Positions 47,613-59,548 of a DNA stretch of 64,000 nt are shown here, piece by piece. Numbering within the stretch: the stretch's first letter is position 1; each line of letters begins with the position of its first letter. Origin of the DNA: Fistulifera solaris (lineage: Eukaryota > Bacillariophyta > Bacillariophyceae > Naviculales > Stauroneidaceae); assembly GCA_030295235.1 (NCBI GenBank), contig AP026123.1, forward strand, positions 1,550,001 to 1,614,000, given 5' to 3'. Made by a program: the position numbers and the translations under genes. The notes under the pieces are model-generated. The model searched no databases, was not told the origin of the DNA, and was given only the letters and a program-made list of their open reading frames with translations.

Positions 47613-50600
47613 ATGGTCAAAGAGAAACGAAAAGGTCGGCTCGACAAATCCGCAGGAGCAGGAACGGCGCATGCTGAATTCATCGGCTTTTCCTCCTTTG
47701 CGAACAGTGCCTCTGCGTCAGAGGCGTCGTCGCCCTCCTCCTCGTGGTCCCCCATTTATACGGGAAGTGATGAAACGTTGCAGTTACTATTCCCTCGAAT
47801 CAGTCAAAAGCGCGATGCCACCACCAAAGTCAAGGCGCTGCAGCAACTGCAATCGTTCTTGTCGTCTTCGTCCTCGAATGCCGATGCCGATCGAAGTTTA
47901 CGTCGACAACAGGTCGAGGCCATCCAACATTTTGCATGGTTGTATTACCAAAAATTGCACTTTGATGCGAGTCCCGTCGTTCGTGCGGCTGCTTTGGAAG
48001 TGTGGGTGCGAGCCTACGATCGCATCCCCAAGGCGGTGGCGCAATTGGTGACCAGCGTGCAACCCGAGCTACTGGGAATGATGTATACCGCCAGTCAGGC
48101 GGACCGAGGATTGCAAAGCCAGCACGCGGCTTCCATTCAACAGCTGATTGAACGTCAGCCGGATTGGCCGTGGGAACACGGTTTGGTGGAGTTGTACGCG
48201 TTGCGGATGTTGTCGTTTGGTCGAAGTTCGGCCATGCATGAGGCGCTGTTTGCGAAGAAAAACACGAAAGTTGACGATCCTTCGTCCAAGGTCGAAATGT
48301 CGGAATCGCATAAAGATGCGGCCGAAGAGCAGTTTGAACGCATTGTAGGAACGTGCATTGATGCGCTTCGTGTGTGGATATCCTCCGCAGTGAAACAAAA
48401 CGAGAAACGGGATACGTCCATCTGGTGGAAAACACTGGCGTCTGGATTGCCTGCGTTACGCCTTAAGACTTTACATTTGCTGATGTCATGCTGTCAAAAT
48501 AAAGTTGCGATACCATCGCAAGTGGCAAATATGCTGAACCAAGAGCTTTCGTCGGAACGCCACGTCACCAATGTACCGGCTGCGATCAATGCTTTGGTCG
48601 CGTATCTATCGTTTCTCCGACAATATCCCGATGAAAAGGTAGATGTCTCATCGTTTGTCAAGCCGGTCACCAAGATTTTGAAGAAGGCGTGCTACGGCGC
48701 GCCAGCCATCGATTGGGCACCGGCTTTATTGCCGCTCTCGTTTTTGCTGGGAACGGTTAAGGCGGAATACACGAACACAATTTTGGCAGCGGCGTGGGAT
48801 GGAAGAAGTCTAGTTCTTGGTGGAGACCGTGATCGGTTCACATTGGCAAAAGCTATGGCGGAATCTGTTTCTCACTGGCTGCTGCTACCGAGGCCATCCC
48901 TCACCGACAATCTCGAAGAGCAATTAACATTGTCAATACCCGCTCGAGAGTTAGTGTCGCTGTGGGCGGAGGCGTTTCACTTTTCTTTGTCGGTTCGACT
49001 AGATCCATCAAAGACATCACCTCTTGCGGTGGCACAATCGGTTTTACTAGACCAGTTGTACAGTGATATGGTTCGATTTTATCAAGCAACCGATGGGAGC
49101 GACAGCGCGTTTAAGTGCCTGATCGATCAGGACATGTTCTGGACCGAGTCCTTTACTGTGGATGAGTGTGATCTTGAAACGATGTCGGTCTTTTTGGAAC
49201 GTCTTACAAGTTTTACTGGAAAAGACAAAATGATGCCTAAAGTGCGAAAACTTTTTCATGACACTCTGACGCCTTACCAGCAGTCTTCGGGAGCCTCTCC
49301 ATCGGAGGAAACTTATCGTTTCTGTTGCTCGGCATTAAGATGTTATAGTGCTCGAAGTCTGTTTGACGAGAAAGACGAACAGCTGAAAAAGTTTATCTTG
49401 AATGATTTGTTGCGGTGGATGATCTTGCATACAAGTCGTATTTCGGAGGTTGTACAATCGTCATGGACTGTCGAACGCGATTTCGAGTTTTTGTATTATA
49501 CATTACGCGGCCTTCCTGGACGACAAGAGCTTTGGAATGTCATAGTGCGTGAACTAATTTCCGCAGAATGCGATCTTAAGTATTTTACGATCGGTCTTGA
49601 CTTTCTTCTTTCAACTTTCAAAGACGACACGGCCTGGATTGCCTGCTCTTTCCTGTCTCAATTTGCTGTGTCACAAGGAAAATACGTTAGTCAGCTTGAT
49701 GAATTCGCTGACCATGAAGAAAGCGAGAAAAAGGATGCGGGCGTTCTAGCACAAGATGAATATGATTCATATCTTCACTTTTTCTCGACGTGCGTCGGAA
49801 TTCCCGTCCGAAATAGTATCGGCGATGAAAAACGGTTTGTCGAATACTCCGGCAAAGCGTGTGAGTGCCAGCCTGCGCTGATAGGTCACAACGACTTTAA
49901 GGAGTGGATAGATTCAGCGACTACATCATCGCACTCAAAAATTTCGCCACTTTTGGAGACGCTCATGCAGATGATGGTAATTGGGAAGAAAGGTCCAGGA
50001 CTTGATGTGCCGTTTGCCATGTCGGAGGACGACCAAGTCGGTATTTTATTGCAAGCATGGAAGATCAGCGGAAATGACTGTGGTAGCTTTCTCGAATACC
50101 AACTTTCTCAAGACAGCTCGCTACAAGGTCGATTCTTGACTTCTGCGTCGGAGCATTTGTCTAAAGAGCTCTCTGGTGTACTTGAAAGTGATCGCAAATC
50201 TGGCAGGTCTCTTAGCCAATGGGTGTTTCATGCGTGTCGTCTTTTCAGTCTTACCGAGGTGGCTAATCAAGCGAATGCACATCTAGCTGCACAAGTTCGA
50301 CGTAGTATTCTACTCCAGCATGGCGAAGATTCGGATCCGTTTGCGCTTTGGAAAGCTTACAAAACTCTTATGTGCAGTTGCGCTATTGCATTTTTTAACG
50401 AACTGCCATCTTCGTCGCAACGCGTATCTGCTCTACTAGGTGATGCGCGCGACTTGTCCGACGAATCAAACATGAACACTATCCTTCTTCTTCTCATGCA
50501 TGCAACTGAAACGTTCCAGCTACCTTCATTGAGTACATCGTTCCATAGAAATGGAATGAGTAGACAACTTTTGAGTTACTCGTCGGTAATGGAGGCTTAG

Positions 50601-52993
50601 ATCGGGAATTTCTTCGGGCTGCTGCTGACAGATTGATATTAGATTTGAACATGAAACTCACTGGAGGAGATAGCAAAGAAAGCATCAATGAAGCACTGAA
50701 AATATTTTCTGTTCTTTCCGTCGTTATAATGTGCTTGTTTGGGTCACCCTCTAATTTCTCGCAACTTTCTCCCGAAGATATTGTGGAAGGTGAAGAAGTC
50801 CAATATATTATCAATCCTGAACAACCCAATAAAACAGTCCCGGCCAAGGTAAAGAAAGTGCATTTCGACTCTCAAACCGGCTTTTACTACTCAATTGCTA
50901 TCGTCGGTCAATGTGAGACTACTGAGCGCCAGACGGTGCTCGAAAGATTACGCAAAGACAAGAGTACAACTATAGGACAAAGCAGTGTTCCCGTACTTGC
51001 CGAGGTCGGCTCACAAGCCGAGCGACTTCACATTAGAAATATGATAGTTTCGAAGCTGGTCAAACCTTTTCTCATTCCATCGGTAAACATCACAGCTTTG
51101 GTGCCGCTGCTTGCTGAATTGCTGACCCTTCTCGGGGGTTATGTGGGGTTGGGAGAAGAAAAAGGAATTGGATCTCCAAAGTATGAAGTTCACCAAATTT
51201 TGACTTTGTGCGATTCAAACCTGCAAAAGTCATTAGATTGCGACGATTACGACAGTGCTACTCGACTTCTTTGGTTCTCGTCCCTAGGCCTAGGATACGG
51301 TCTTTATTGCGATACCGTCAGATGGTCTAATCAGGTTCTCCAGCTCAGTTTTACTCACTCACTGAGAGCGATTGACTCCAAGTACAACTCAAAGTGGCCT
51401 TCAGGGAATTTCGAATTGGATTGCGCGGTGCTAAGCTGGCTAACTGGAATCCTGTTTCATATCAATAAGGAGAGCGTAGCGAGCGGAGGGGACTCTGAGA
51501 TGCCCATGACGGTCTTGAATCTGATTTCCAAACTTGCGACAAACGTTCTTTCGGTTGCGATAGACGCCAATTACACCAACGCTGTTAGTATCGGTTCAGT
51601 TGCAATCGAAGAGAGTGCAAAATTTATTAGTCGGAATCCAGAAGCAGCGATGAATGCATTGCCGCTTGCAACAGAATCATTTAGCATGCTAATTCGGTGT
51701 TTCTGCTCTAAGTCTAAAGGCGCGGTGTATTGGAATAAGTCGCCCTCATCAAGTTTGGAAGATGTTATCAATTCGTGTGTGAACAGAGATACACTTCTCT
51801 CGTCTTTCGCTGCCGCATGCAACACACATTTTAAAGAGTTACTCGCAGTGCTCTTCGATCAAGAGAAATGTTACCTTGCTTTCCGTCTGTTACAAATAGC
51901 TTTGGACGTAAGGACGGAATCTCAGACGTCTGAAAATGCTGCGTTTCCGAAATCGCTGTCGTTACGTTTACAAAGGTGGTCGGTGGGACTATCCCCTGAC
52001 GAGATCGAGGAGTTGGAGGAAGACATTTTCATCGTTTCGGAATGGATTCCTGAAAAGATGTTAACGACTATGGAACACTGGGCAACAGAAGATCTGGACG
52101 GCCTAGGTGAAGAACAGACAACAGGGCAGCTATTATCATGGCTCATTTGTTTGAGCACGCTAGAGAAAGCAGCGTCAACAAGCTTTAGGAACCGACCGGC
52201 ATTCGTATCATATCTTTCGAAGTGCGGAGTGTTCAGTCATATTCTCAATCTCGCGCTATTGAACGAAGAAACGGTTAACAGCGGAAAACGAACTTGCCCG
52301 TCGCCTGTGCTTCTCTTTGAAGATCTGCGATTCGACGACGGACACATCCCCTTGTCCGGTATAGCCTCAGTGGTACTGTTTCGAAGCATTGAAATACTTC
52401 CAGCACTCGCAAAGAGATGGTGGGAAGAGGATTGTCCAAAAGTATACATATCTCCGGTGCAGTCTTTTGTTGAAAAGTACGTGGGGCCAAAGATTCTGGA
52501 AAGAGAACTCGAACGGATCAGAAATGCCCCGGGCGTCTTTGGTAACATGAACGTTACCGCGAGCTCAGTTAGTCGCGAAATTAGAGCGGAGTACGTACAG
52601 GATGACTTTACACTCAAGGTTTTGATAAATCTCCCCGCTGCTTTTCCGTTCAGGAGTGCAGAAGTGGACTGCAGCAAGACTCTTGGCGTCCCGCAAAATC
52701 GCTCGAAACGATGGAGCTTGCAAATCATGATGATGTTGAACAGTCAGGGAGGAACCCTTATTGACGCTTTGATTCTTTGGAAGGACAATGTTGATAAAGA
52801 ATTCGAAGGAATCGAAGCCTGTCCTGTCTGTTACTCAGTGCTGCATGTGAAGACGCACAAGCTTCCTGGCTTGCAATGCAAGACTTGCTCCAATCGCTTT
52901 CATAGTGATTGCTTGATGGAGTGGTTTCGAAGTAGCGGGAAGAGCCAATGTGTACTGTGCCAGCAACCTTGGGAAGGAACTCGAGTGCTTTGA
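47613..52993 (+). CDS. LTN1: E3 ubiquitin-protein ligase Listerin; one frame break
   Basis: This is the ligase of ribosome-associated quality control, which ubiquitylates nascent chains on stalled 60S subunits. A basic N-terminus is followed by GFSSFA and by TTKVKALQQLQSFL, the conserved Listerin NTD motif. A very long HEAT-like helical body comes next, then a C-terminal RWD-like region and a RING (about residues 1737-1785): CPVCYSVLH...LQCKTCSNRFHSDCLMEWF...CVLCQQPW. The length is about 1793 residues, near the human 1766. One slip at the TTTT of about 50571-50574 moves frame 3 to frame 2 (SRQLF...ELLVGNGGLDREFL); otherwise intronless. ATG 47613 gives MVKEKRKGRLDKSAG. Confidence 0.95.
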
Positions 52994-53203
52994 TACCTTT
53001 CTGACTAGACTAAAGTTTGAAGTAATAAAGCTGCAACAGTTTCACCATGGGCCTATTTTTTGCTTACTTGTATTGTGTGTATTAGCGTTAAAGTTACCCT
53101 CTACAAAAAAATGAGGCGCAAAAGATATTTGCGTTGCCTCCAAACGATGAACGCGATGACGAATGACGAATGATGATTGATTATCTTGTTTGCTAAGAAT
53201 ACG

Positions 53204-53662
53204 ATGAAATTGAACATTTTGTTCTTTTTGTTGAGCGCATCCGTTCCTGTTCATGCTTTCGCAGCTCACAAGAAGAGTCGTCCTCCACGGAAAACCGATG
53301 ACCTGAAACGTTTTGCAGTCAAGGGATACAACGACGACGCCTTTGGTTTGGTGTTTCTTGGAAGTTTATTTGGAGGCCAGGACTTCGTATTCGCATCTAC
53401 CTTTGTTGGTGTCTCCGCCATTGCTGCCACGGCAACCAACATGGGCTACATTCCGAGCCAAGAGGCTCGAGTACCTGGTGCTGTTGCCGTAGTGAATCTA
53501 GCACTTTCCACGCTGCTCAAGCTGACCGTATTCAAAGATGCAGCTACCGATATCCTCCCTTCTGCTATGTTTATTGATGTAGGAGTTAGCACGGCTTCGG
53601 TTGCTTGGTCCTTCACAAAGTGGAAAATGTCGCAACAGAGTGAGAAGAATCAGAAATTCTAA
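53204..53662 (+). CDS. Small plastid-targeted membrane protein
   Basis: This intact 152-residue protein (ATG 53204) has a signal peptide KLNILFFLLSASVPVHA followed by FAAHKKSRPPRK. The A-F junction and basic Ser/Pro-rich stretch form a textbook diatom ASAFAP-type plastid signal. The mature part has two or three hydrophobic segments (ASTFVGVSAIAATATNMGY, VPGAVAVVNLALSTLLKLTVF). No family recognised; thylakoid or envelope location is an inference. Confidence 0.8.
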   Translation: MKLNILFFLLSASVPVHAFAAHKKSRPPRKTDDLKRFAVKGYNDDAFGLVFLGSLFGGQDFVFASTFVGVSAIAATATNMGYIPSQEARVPGAVAVVNLALSTLLKLTVFKDAATDILPSAMFIDVGVSTASVAWSFTKWKMSQQSEKNQKF

Positions 53663-53922
53663 TCAAGCAACGGCCGTGCGGACGCGAATAACGTGAAATG
53701 CTGCCATTCATAATAGACAGTAAGAAACACCAACAAACTTGACAAATGGGCAGGACGGATGAAAGTCTAGTCTAGCAGTCTGGCTTGGAATGAAGATGAT
53801 AGTTAGTTCATAGATTGGTTTTTCCATAAGTTTCTAGTGGTTTACTTCGACAAAAATGAATCCCTACAACGTGGATAGGACTTAAAATATGAATCTCAAA
53901 TCGTTATTGTTATTGTTATTAT

Positions 53923-54515
53923 TATACACTTCGCGCTTTTCTTTGAGGGACCACTTTGGTGGCGTTTCAATGCCGTTTTCTTCTTTTGATAGTGACTGAA
54001 ATTATTTAGTCGCGATCGTGTACAACCTACACGTCATCACTATAGTGAAAATGGCAGTTGACGATACGGATGCTTTTCGACGAAATAGTTGCGTTTCGAA
54101 CGAAGATGATAGACCCTAGTTGGCTTACATAATGGTATTTCATAGTATCTGAGTATACACTTCGCGCTTTTCTTTGAGGACCACTTTGGTGGCGTTTCAA
54201 CGCCGTTTTCTTCTCTTGATAGTGACTGAAATTATTTAGTCGCGATCGCGTACAACCTACACTTTACTACTATAGTGAAAATGGCAGTCGACGATACGGA
54301 TGCTTTTCGACGAAAATAGTTGCGTTTCGAATAAAGATGATAGTGAGCCTACAAATTGGCATTTCCATGGTATCTGATTATACATGTCGCGCTTCAGTTT
54401 GAGGACCACTTTGGTGGCGTTTCAACGCCGTCTTCTTCTTTGATAGTGACTGAAATTTAGTCGCGCTCGCGTACAACCAACACTTTACCACTATAGTGAA
54501 AATGGCAGTCGACGA
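53923..54515. repeat. Tandem repeat, about 230 bp, 2.6 copies
   Basis: Copies start at about 53923, 54154 and 54379, each opening TATACACTTCGCGCTTTTC (third copy TATACATGTCGCGCTTCAG). Each carries GGACCACTTTGGTGGCGTTTCAA, GTGACTGAAATT...TAGTCGCG and a CACTATAGTGAAAATGGCAG dyad region (cited in parts). The third copy is cut off after GTCGACGATACC. The internal GACTGAAATT..AGTCGCGA resembles the Y module of the dispersed repeat. The rest of 53663-54680 is AT-rich with a TTATTG microsatellite near 53903-53923 and no gene. Confidence 0.85.
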
Positions 54516-54680
54516 TACCACTGCGCACAAAATCCGCCCTATCAGCCGCCCTCATAAACGCTGTTAACAAAAGGCAATGACGCTGAAATATTCTGCTTCT
54601 TGCGTAATAGGTGTTCATTTTCTTTATCATATTATCCATTTTCACGGACATTTACGTCCGCAAAGAAGGTCTGATCGTCA

Positions 54681-55100
54681 ATGACTTCTAGGAAACGTCG
54701 TAGTGACACGGCCATCATTCACACCGCGTCGGAGGCCTCCGCCAACAACACGAAAGTCGAATCATTGCTCGCATCAAACGCCACCGCTCCTCGCATTCGA
54801 GTCCGCATAAGACGCTTTCATGGTGTTGCGCACTGGAGCTGGAACGCGAACGATGAAGTTTGCGGTATTTGCCAGTCTGCTTTCGAAGGAACAGCGCCCG
54901 GCGTGAAATATCCTGGAGAAGATTGCCCGGTTGTATGGGGAAAGTGCGGACATGCATTCCATCTTCAGTGCGTCTCCACCTGGCTAGGGCAAGCAACGAG
55001 CCGTAATTCGTGTCCTATATGCCGACAAGCATGGGAATTTGGACAGAATCCTGTGAATACCGATAATCAGAGAGGAACTACTTCGAATGCGAGTGGATAA
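54681..55100 (+). CDS. APC11: Anaphase-promoting complex subunit 11 (RING-H2)
   Basis: This intact 139-residue protein ends in the APC11 RING: RIRRFHGVAHWSWNANDEVC, CGICQSAFEG, GEDCPVVWGKCGHAFHLQCV, WLGQ and CPICRQAW. The tryptophan-rich lead-in and the V-W-G-x-C-x-H core separate it from generic RING-H2 proteins and from RBX1. It carries an extra N-terminal stretch of about 40 residues compared with the usual 84-residue subunit. It provides E2 binding in the APC/C and so acts with the Polo kinase and MCM3 pathway genes in this window. Its stop is close to the convergent cyclase-like gene. Confidence 0.93.
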   Translation: MTSRKRRSDTAIIHTASEASANNTKVESLLASNATAPRIRVRIRRFHGVAHWSWNANDEVCGICQSAFEGTAPGVKYPGEDCPVVWGKCGHAFHLQCVSTWLGQATSRNSCPICRQAWEFGQNPVNTDNQRGTTSNASG

Positions 55101-55159
55101 TTATGAAGTGTTTTCTAGTAGATTTAAGATTTAAAGAGAGCGAGAATCACAAAAGCAAA

Positions 55160-58100
55160 TTATTTTCTAGTCAAAGAATGCCAGCCGTTCCATCCCTCTG
55201 GAGCAATGCCGCCGTGGCTATTCATGAAGTTTATCAAGAAGATACTTGGTCCGTCACCATTTTCCCGCTTCAAATCGTCAGCAGCCTTGGTAAAGTCCTG
55301 ACCGGCATAAATTTGCAGTTCATTGAACTCGTCCTCGAGGTAACCTTCTTCTACTGCAGTTTCAAACATAATGTCATTCGCTCGAGACAGCAATTCTAAT
55401 GCTTTCGGCCAGTCACCCTTCAAGTAAGCTCGATGCCCTTCGCGGTAATATCTCAAGAACTCTTCCGTGATATGCTGCCCCATTGCCTTCAAATCTTGAT
55501 CCGTCGTCCATACGTGACTTCCATATTGGTGTGCATCCAAATCTGCCTGTTCATCTGATCTTCCGTACAGAAAGAAATCAACACCCTTGGCTTTGCAATC
55601 GAACGTGTAAATCCTTTGTATGACCGATGACCCCTTCACCGTAACTGTATCAACGTGGCGCAATTTAGCTCGCGCCGCTTCGCTCATGAGTTCTTGAACG
55701 GCTTGACTAAGCATGATTGTTACACCGTACTGCTTACAAGCACCTGTCATTCGACTTGCCATGTTGACGTGTGGCGACAGATAGGTTGCATCAATCTTGT
55801 ATTCACTTCCGACGGCCCCTTCTACCGCCCAACCTGCATCCATGCCGAAAATCAACGATACGCGAAAGGCGCCCACGCCCGCTGACAGCCGGAAATCCTT
55901 GCTCCAGTCTAGCACTTTTTGATCACGATAGATTCCTGCAAATGATTTCAGCATGCCAATAACTGCCCTATCCGTAAATTCACTGATTCCAGGCAATGAT
56001 TGCAGCGAAAGGCCCATCGCTTTCGTGGCGACTTGCCTATTCTTGCTGTCTTCGATCATCTTACTACTGGACAAATGAGAGCTTCGCGACTTGAGCGCAC
56101 TGGCTCGTTTCGAAGAGCTAGGTGTTTGCCCACTCCAAATCACGTCCTGTGCCTGCTCAAGCTTTTCTATCACCTCTTCAACAAGACCTATACGAAAAAC
56201 CATCAAAAAAGCACTGCCAAGATTCTTATTGCACTGACCGGAATCGTTGAGTCCCCAACGAAACACTTCGTCATGTAAAACTTTCGCAACGTCGTTGATT
56301 AGTTTCATGACATCTCGATTCAAATTGCGCAAAGCATGGTCAAAGCCGTCAATAGCAGCAAAGGCGAATAAAGCGTAGACACTTTTTCCCGGAACGGTTG
56401 GATTGAATACACCCAGCGCCCCCTCCCGTGTTGCAAGATTTGTGGAAATGATATCAGCACCGGCAACACCCCAACACTTTCGCAGCAAATCCGTGATATT
56501 TGTCACAGCAGTGATCAGTTGTTCCGCCTCGTAACTGCCAAGAGAATCACCCACATCGGCCTCATCATCACTATCCTCCTCAAAGTCATTCCCGTCATTC
56601 TTAACATTGGACGCCTTGCGATGCAAGACCCGTGTGTGAGACCTTACCTTGGGCGGGACGAGTGGATTCATCGCATATCTTGCAACGATTTTCAACATGC
56701 GCCGCAATGGCCCGAGTACCAAGATTTCGGCATCACGACGTAGAAAAGACAGCCCTCCCAACACAGAAAGAACGAGGAGCATTTGAAGGAAAAGTGACGA
56801 TAACGACCTGTTCGAAGACTACCCGTGAGTTATGTCACTAGCATGTCTTGTCCCCTGTGATACTTACGCAGTTTTGATCAAATGCGAGTGATTGAAATTA
56901 GCAATCACAGAAAATTCTACCAAGATCGACGGCGGGGTAGAATTACCAGGTAACGATCCGACCCATCCGAGATGCGCCTCCACGTATTCGACTATCGAGC
57001 CTTCCCTGATTCCGTAGGAAGTCGCGACGTCCTCGCCTTCATCAGCTAACAAATTGCTTTGGTCGAGACCACACCGGTATGGCTGCACATCGACACTGAG
57101 CAGAAATGGATCCTCAATCATGTTCCCGTAATGTACGCTTGAAACGCTTCTAGTCCAGGAGTTAATGCTCGAGAGCAAAAATTCACACGTCGAATCAGAG
57201 GTATCGTTCGCGAACATATTAATCGACTGAAGTTGTTGCGTCATTTCAAGGCCAAGGGCATTGATAGCAGAGCTGCTGAGACTGATCAAAACAGGAAAGA
57301 GACCAGTAATGGCCCAAAGAGTTATGAGTGCCCGATAGGAATTTGTCACCATCAAGGCTGTGCCAATATTAGAAGCGTTAATTAACGTCAGTTCCTTGAT
57401 TTTTTCCTCTCTTTTCTCGTCATCAAGTTGGTCATGGTGCGCCAGAGATTTGCGGTCGTGATAGGTGCGCGAACCAAGGGAGGGAATGAGCATCGAAAAT
57501 AGACCTGATCGCTTGACTCTCCATTTCATGTTGATGAAAGTATTAGTTATCCACATGTTTCTCCAATGCCGAACTAGTCCGAATATTCTCAAACGAATGA
57601 GAGCCATGTATGCACGTCCATAGAAGCAATCCCTCCTCGTTGGTCCAACAATACCTAACAAAACCGCGTTATGAAAAGAAAAATCATAACGCTTGCTGCA
57701 AGATTCAGAATTCCAAATGCACAAAAACTCCGGAATGAACACCAGGAGACAGAATGTCTCTACAACCAGATGAAAATTGTTGATGTACCGCAGTGTCGTT
57801 GGCGCGTATGCTTTGTCAGATATAGTAAGCCTCCGAAAACCATCCGGTCGGATGAAAACTTCGGTCACTAGCTCAAAACTAGTACAAGCCACACTCCAAA
57901 GTTGATTGTGGCGACAAGACCATCCGCTTCGGGTGCAAAAAACGCCAAGCGAGCCTGGTCTATGAAGACAAACCACGTACTGCAGAAGACCATCAGGTTG
58001 ACCATTGTGATTCTGAGTCTACAAATAAAGGGCTCTCTTCCATTCAAAATCAGTCTCGCCTTGGCCCTAGCAAAAGCACTCGCTCTTCTCCAGTTTGGAT

Positions 58101-58946
58101 TTACCACGCGCACCCAAAACACGTAGACTAAATCGTATATACAAATGAACGGAAACACCAGGACGTAGCAACAGAACCGAACACACCGAGCCAGGTTGCT
58201 TTCGGGAACTTCCTCCGAAAGATCGTCTTCGAGCGGATCCTTGGTCGTTTCCCCCACCCGCGCCGTCGCCGCTCGCTTCGCCGCCAGTTCCCCTTGCGGG
58301 CTCCGGACCGGTTCCATAAACTCTTGATCCGCCCGTTGATCCGTTTTGGTGTCACAACGTGTGACCGTATAAAAATGGCTGTTTCTTCGAAATGTTTGTG
58401 TTTGACGGTCGCCAGCACGTAGGAATAAGGACCTTTCTGTTCGTCGGACGATTCTCCTTCGCCCGGTGGGAAACCAAAGCGATTCACCAAATTGGCAAAC
58501 TTGGATTGCTGTACACTAATGAGAACGTAATCACCAACATTGTAATTTCGCAACAGTTTCGTTGGTGCGTTGCTGTCCGTCATTCCCTCGTTCTGGGAGT
58601 TTGAGCGCCCCAACCGACTCCGGAGCGGGCGCCGCGCAAATGGACTGATCATCGATTCGCGTCGCTCACCGGTTTGTGATGTTCCGCTATTCGAGCTGAC
58701 ACTGGAGCGTATGGATTGCCGGACGCTATCGGTGAAGTGGCGGCGTTTTCGGGTTGATGCCGGCGTCGCAGTATGAGTTGTTGTATTTGAAAAGGACGGA
58801 GAAGAAAGAGAACTCGATTGTGGTCGTTTCGTGTCATCTAAAATCGCTTTTTTGAGAGTAGCCATTTTGATTCGCATATCAGCTGAGGAATCATTATGCA
58901 CCTGAGAATGCTTCTCAGAGGAATCATCAGGTTGTGGTGCACTCAT
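55160..58946 (-). CDS. Six-helix membrane protein with class III cyclase-like domain (possible pseudocyclase); one intron, two frame breaks
   Basis: A disordered Ser/Arg-rich N-terminus (about 1-190) is followed by about six membrane helices (CYVLVFPFICIYDLVYVFWV, MVNLMVFCSTWFVFI, ATINFGVWLVLVL, HLVVETFCLLVFIPEFLCIW, LITLWAITGLFPVLISL and the pair before AEILVLGPLRRM). A nucleotidyl cyclase homology domain comes next (about 740-1060). Substrate-side residues look present (YKIDATYLSPHVNMASR), but the two metal aspartates appear replaced: FAFAAIDGF where FxFCDIR is usual, and NKNLGSAF where NKNIGDAF is usual. The intron is 56808-56867 (60 bases). Frame slips occur near 57876-57880 and 58371-58376 (missing T in each). 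Product about 1242 residues. Confidence 0.8.
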
Positions 58947-59548
58947 TTTATAAAGGCGTCAGAGCGGATCGCCTCCTCGTTTCACGGCAATCGAATCGAT
59001 TTAGATGGATGCAGCGTAACTTATCACTGCGTCTATGAAAGCAAGAGTGTGTGAAGAGACATTCAGCAACAAGAAAAGAGACGCTTTACTCTTTATTCCT
59101 GGTATGTCTATCAAAGTTGCTTGTTGCTCAAAGAAGCGCGACAACAACAATAAAGCCCGCGCGTGCGGCACTCAAAAACCTTTTTAATACCTAACTCTAA
59201 TGAACATGTGAACAATCGGGTAGTTATAATTTTTTTGCTTATAACTTATAGTACTCTAAATACTACAGTATGGACAAAATGACCATGTGAAATTTGGAAA
59301 CAGCAACAAGCGGTACCGAATCCGTCATAGGTGCAGATTTTGTTCCTACATTGTACTTAGACGTTTTGAGTCGCGCTTCACTATGTTCTGTGACCTTCAT
59401 GTTCATGACCTTCACTACTTGGTTGACCTTCAGACCATTCCCAAGAACTCATCGTTCATTGTTGCACTTTTGTTTTTGTCCTTCTCCCATTGTATCTCAA
59501 CAAACAAAGCAGCAGCTGAATAGCAATGCTAGCAATACAAACAAAGTC
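58947..59548. other. Divergent intergenic region
   Basis: About 600 AT-rich bases between the starts of the cyclase-like gene (-) and the choice-of-anchor gene (+). A frame at 59294-59548 is open upstream of the chosen ATG, but its residues do not look like a signal-bearing N-terminus. No repeat seen. Confidence 0.4.

Noticed and set aside
47830-48435. 201-codon minus-strand frame inside Listerin
   Set aside because: Shadow of the conserved Listerin N-terminal coding sequence.
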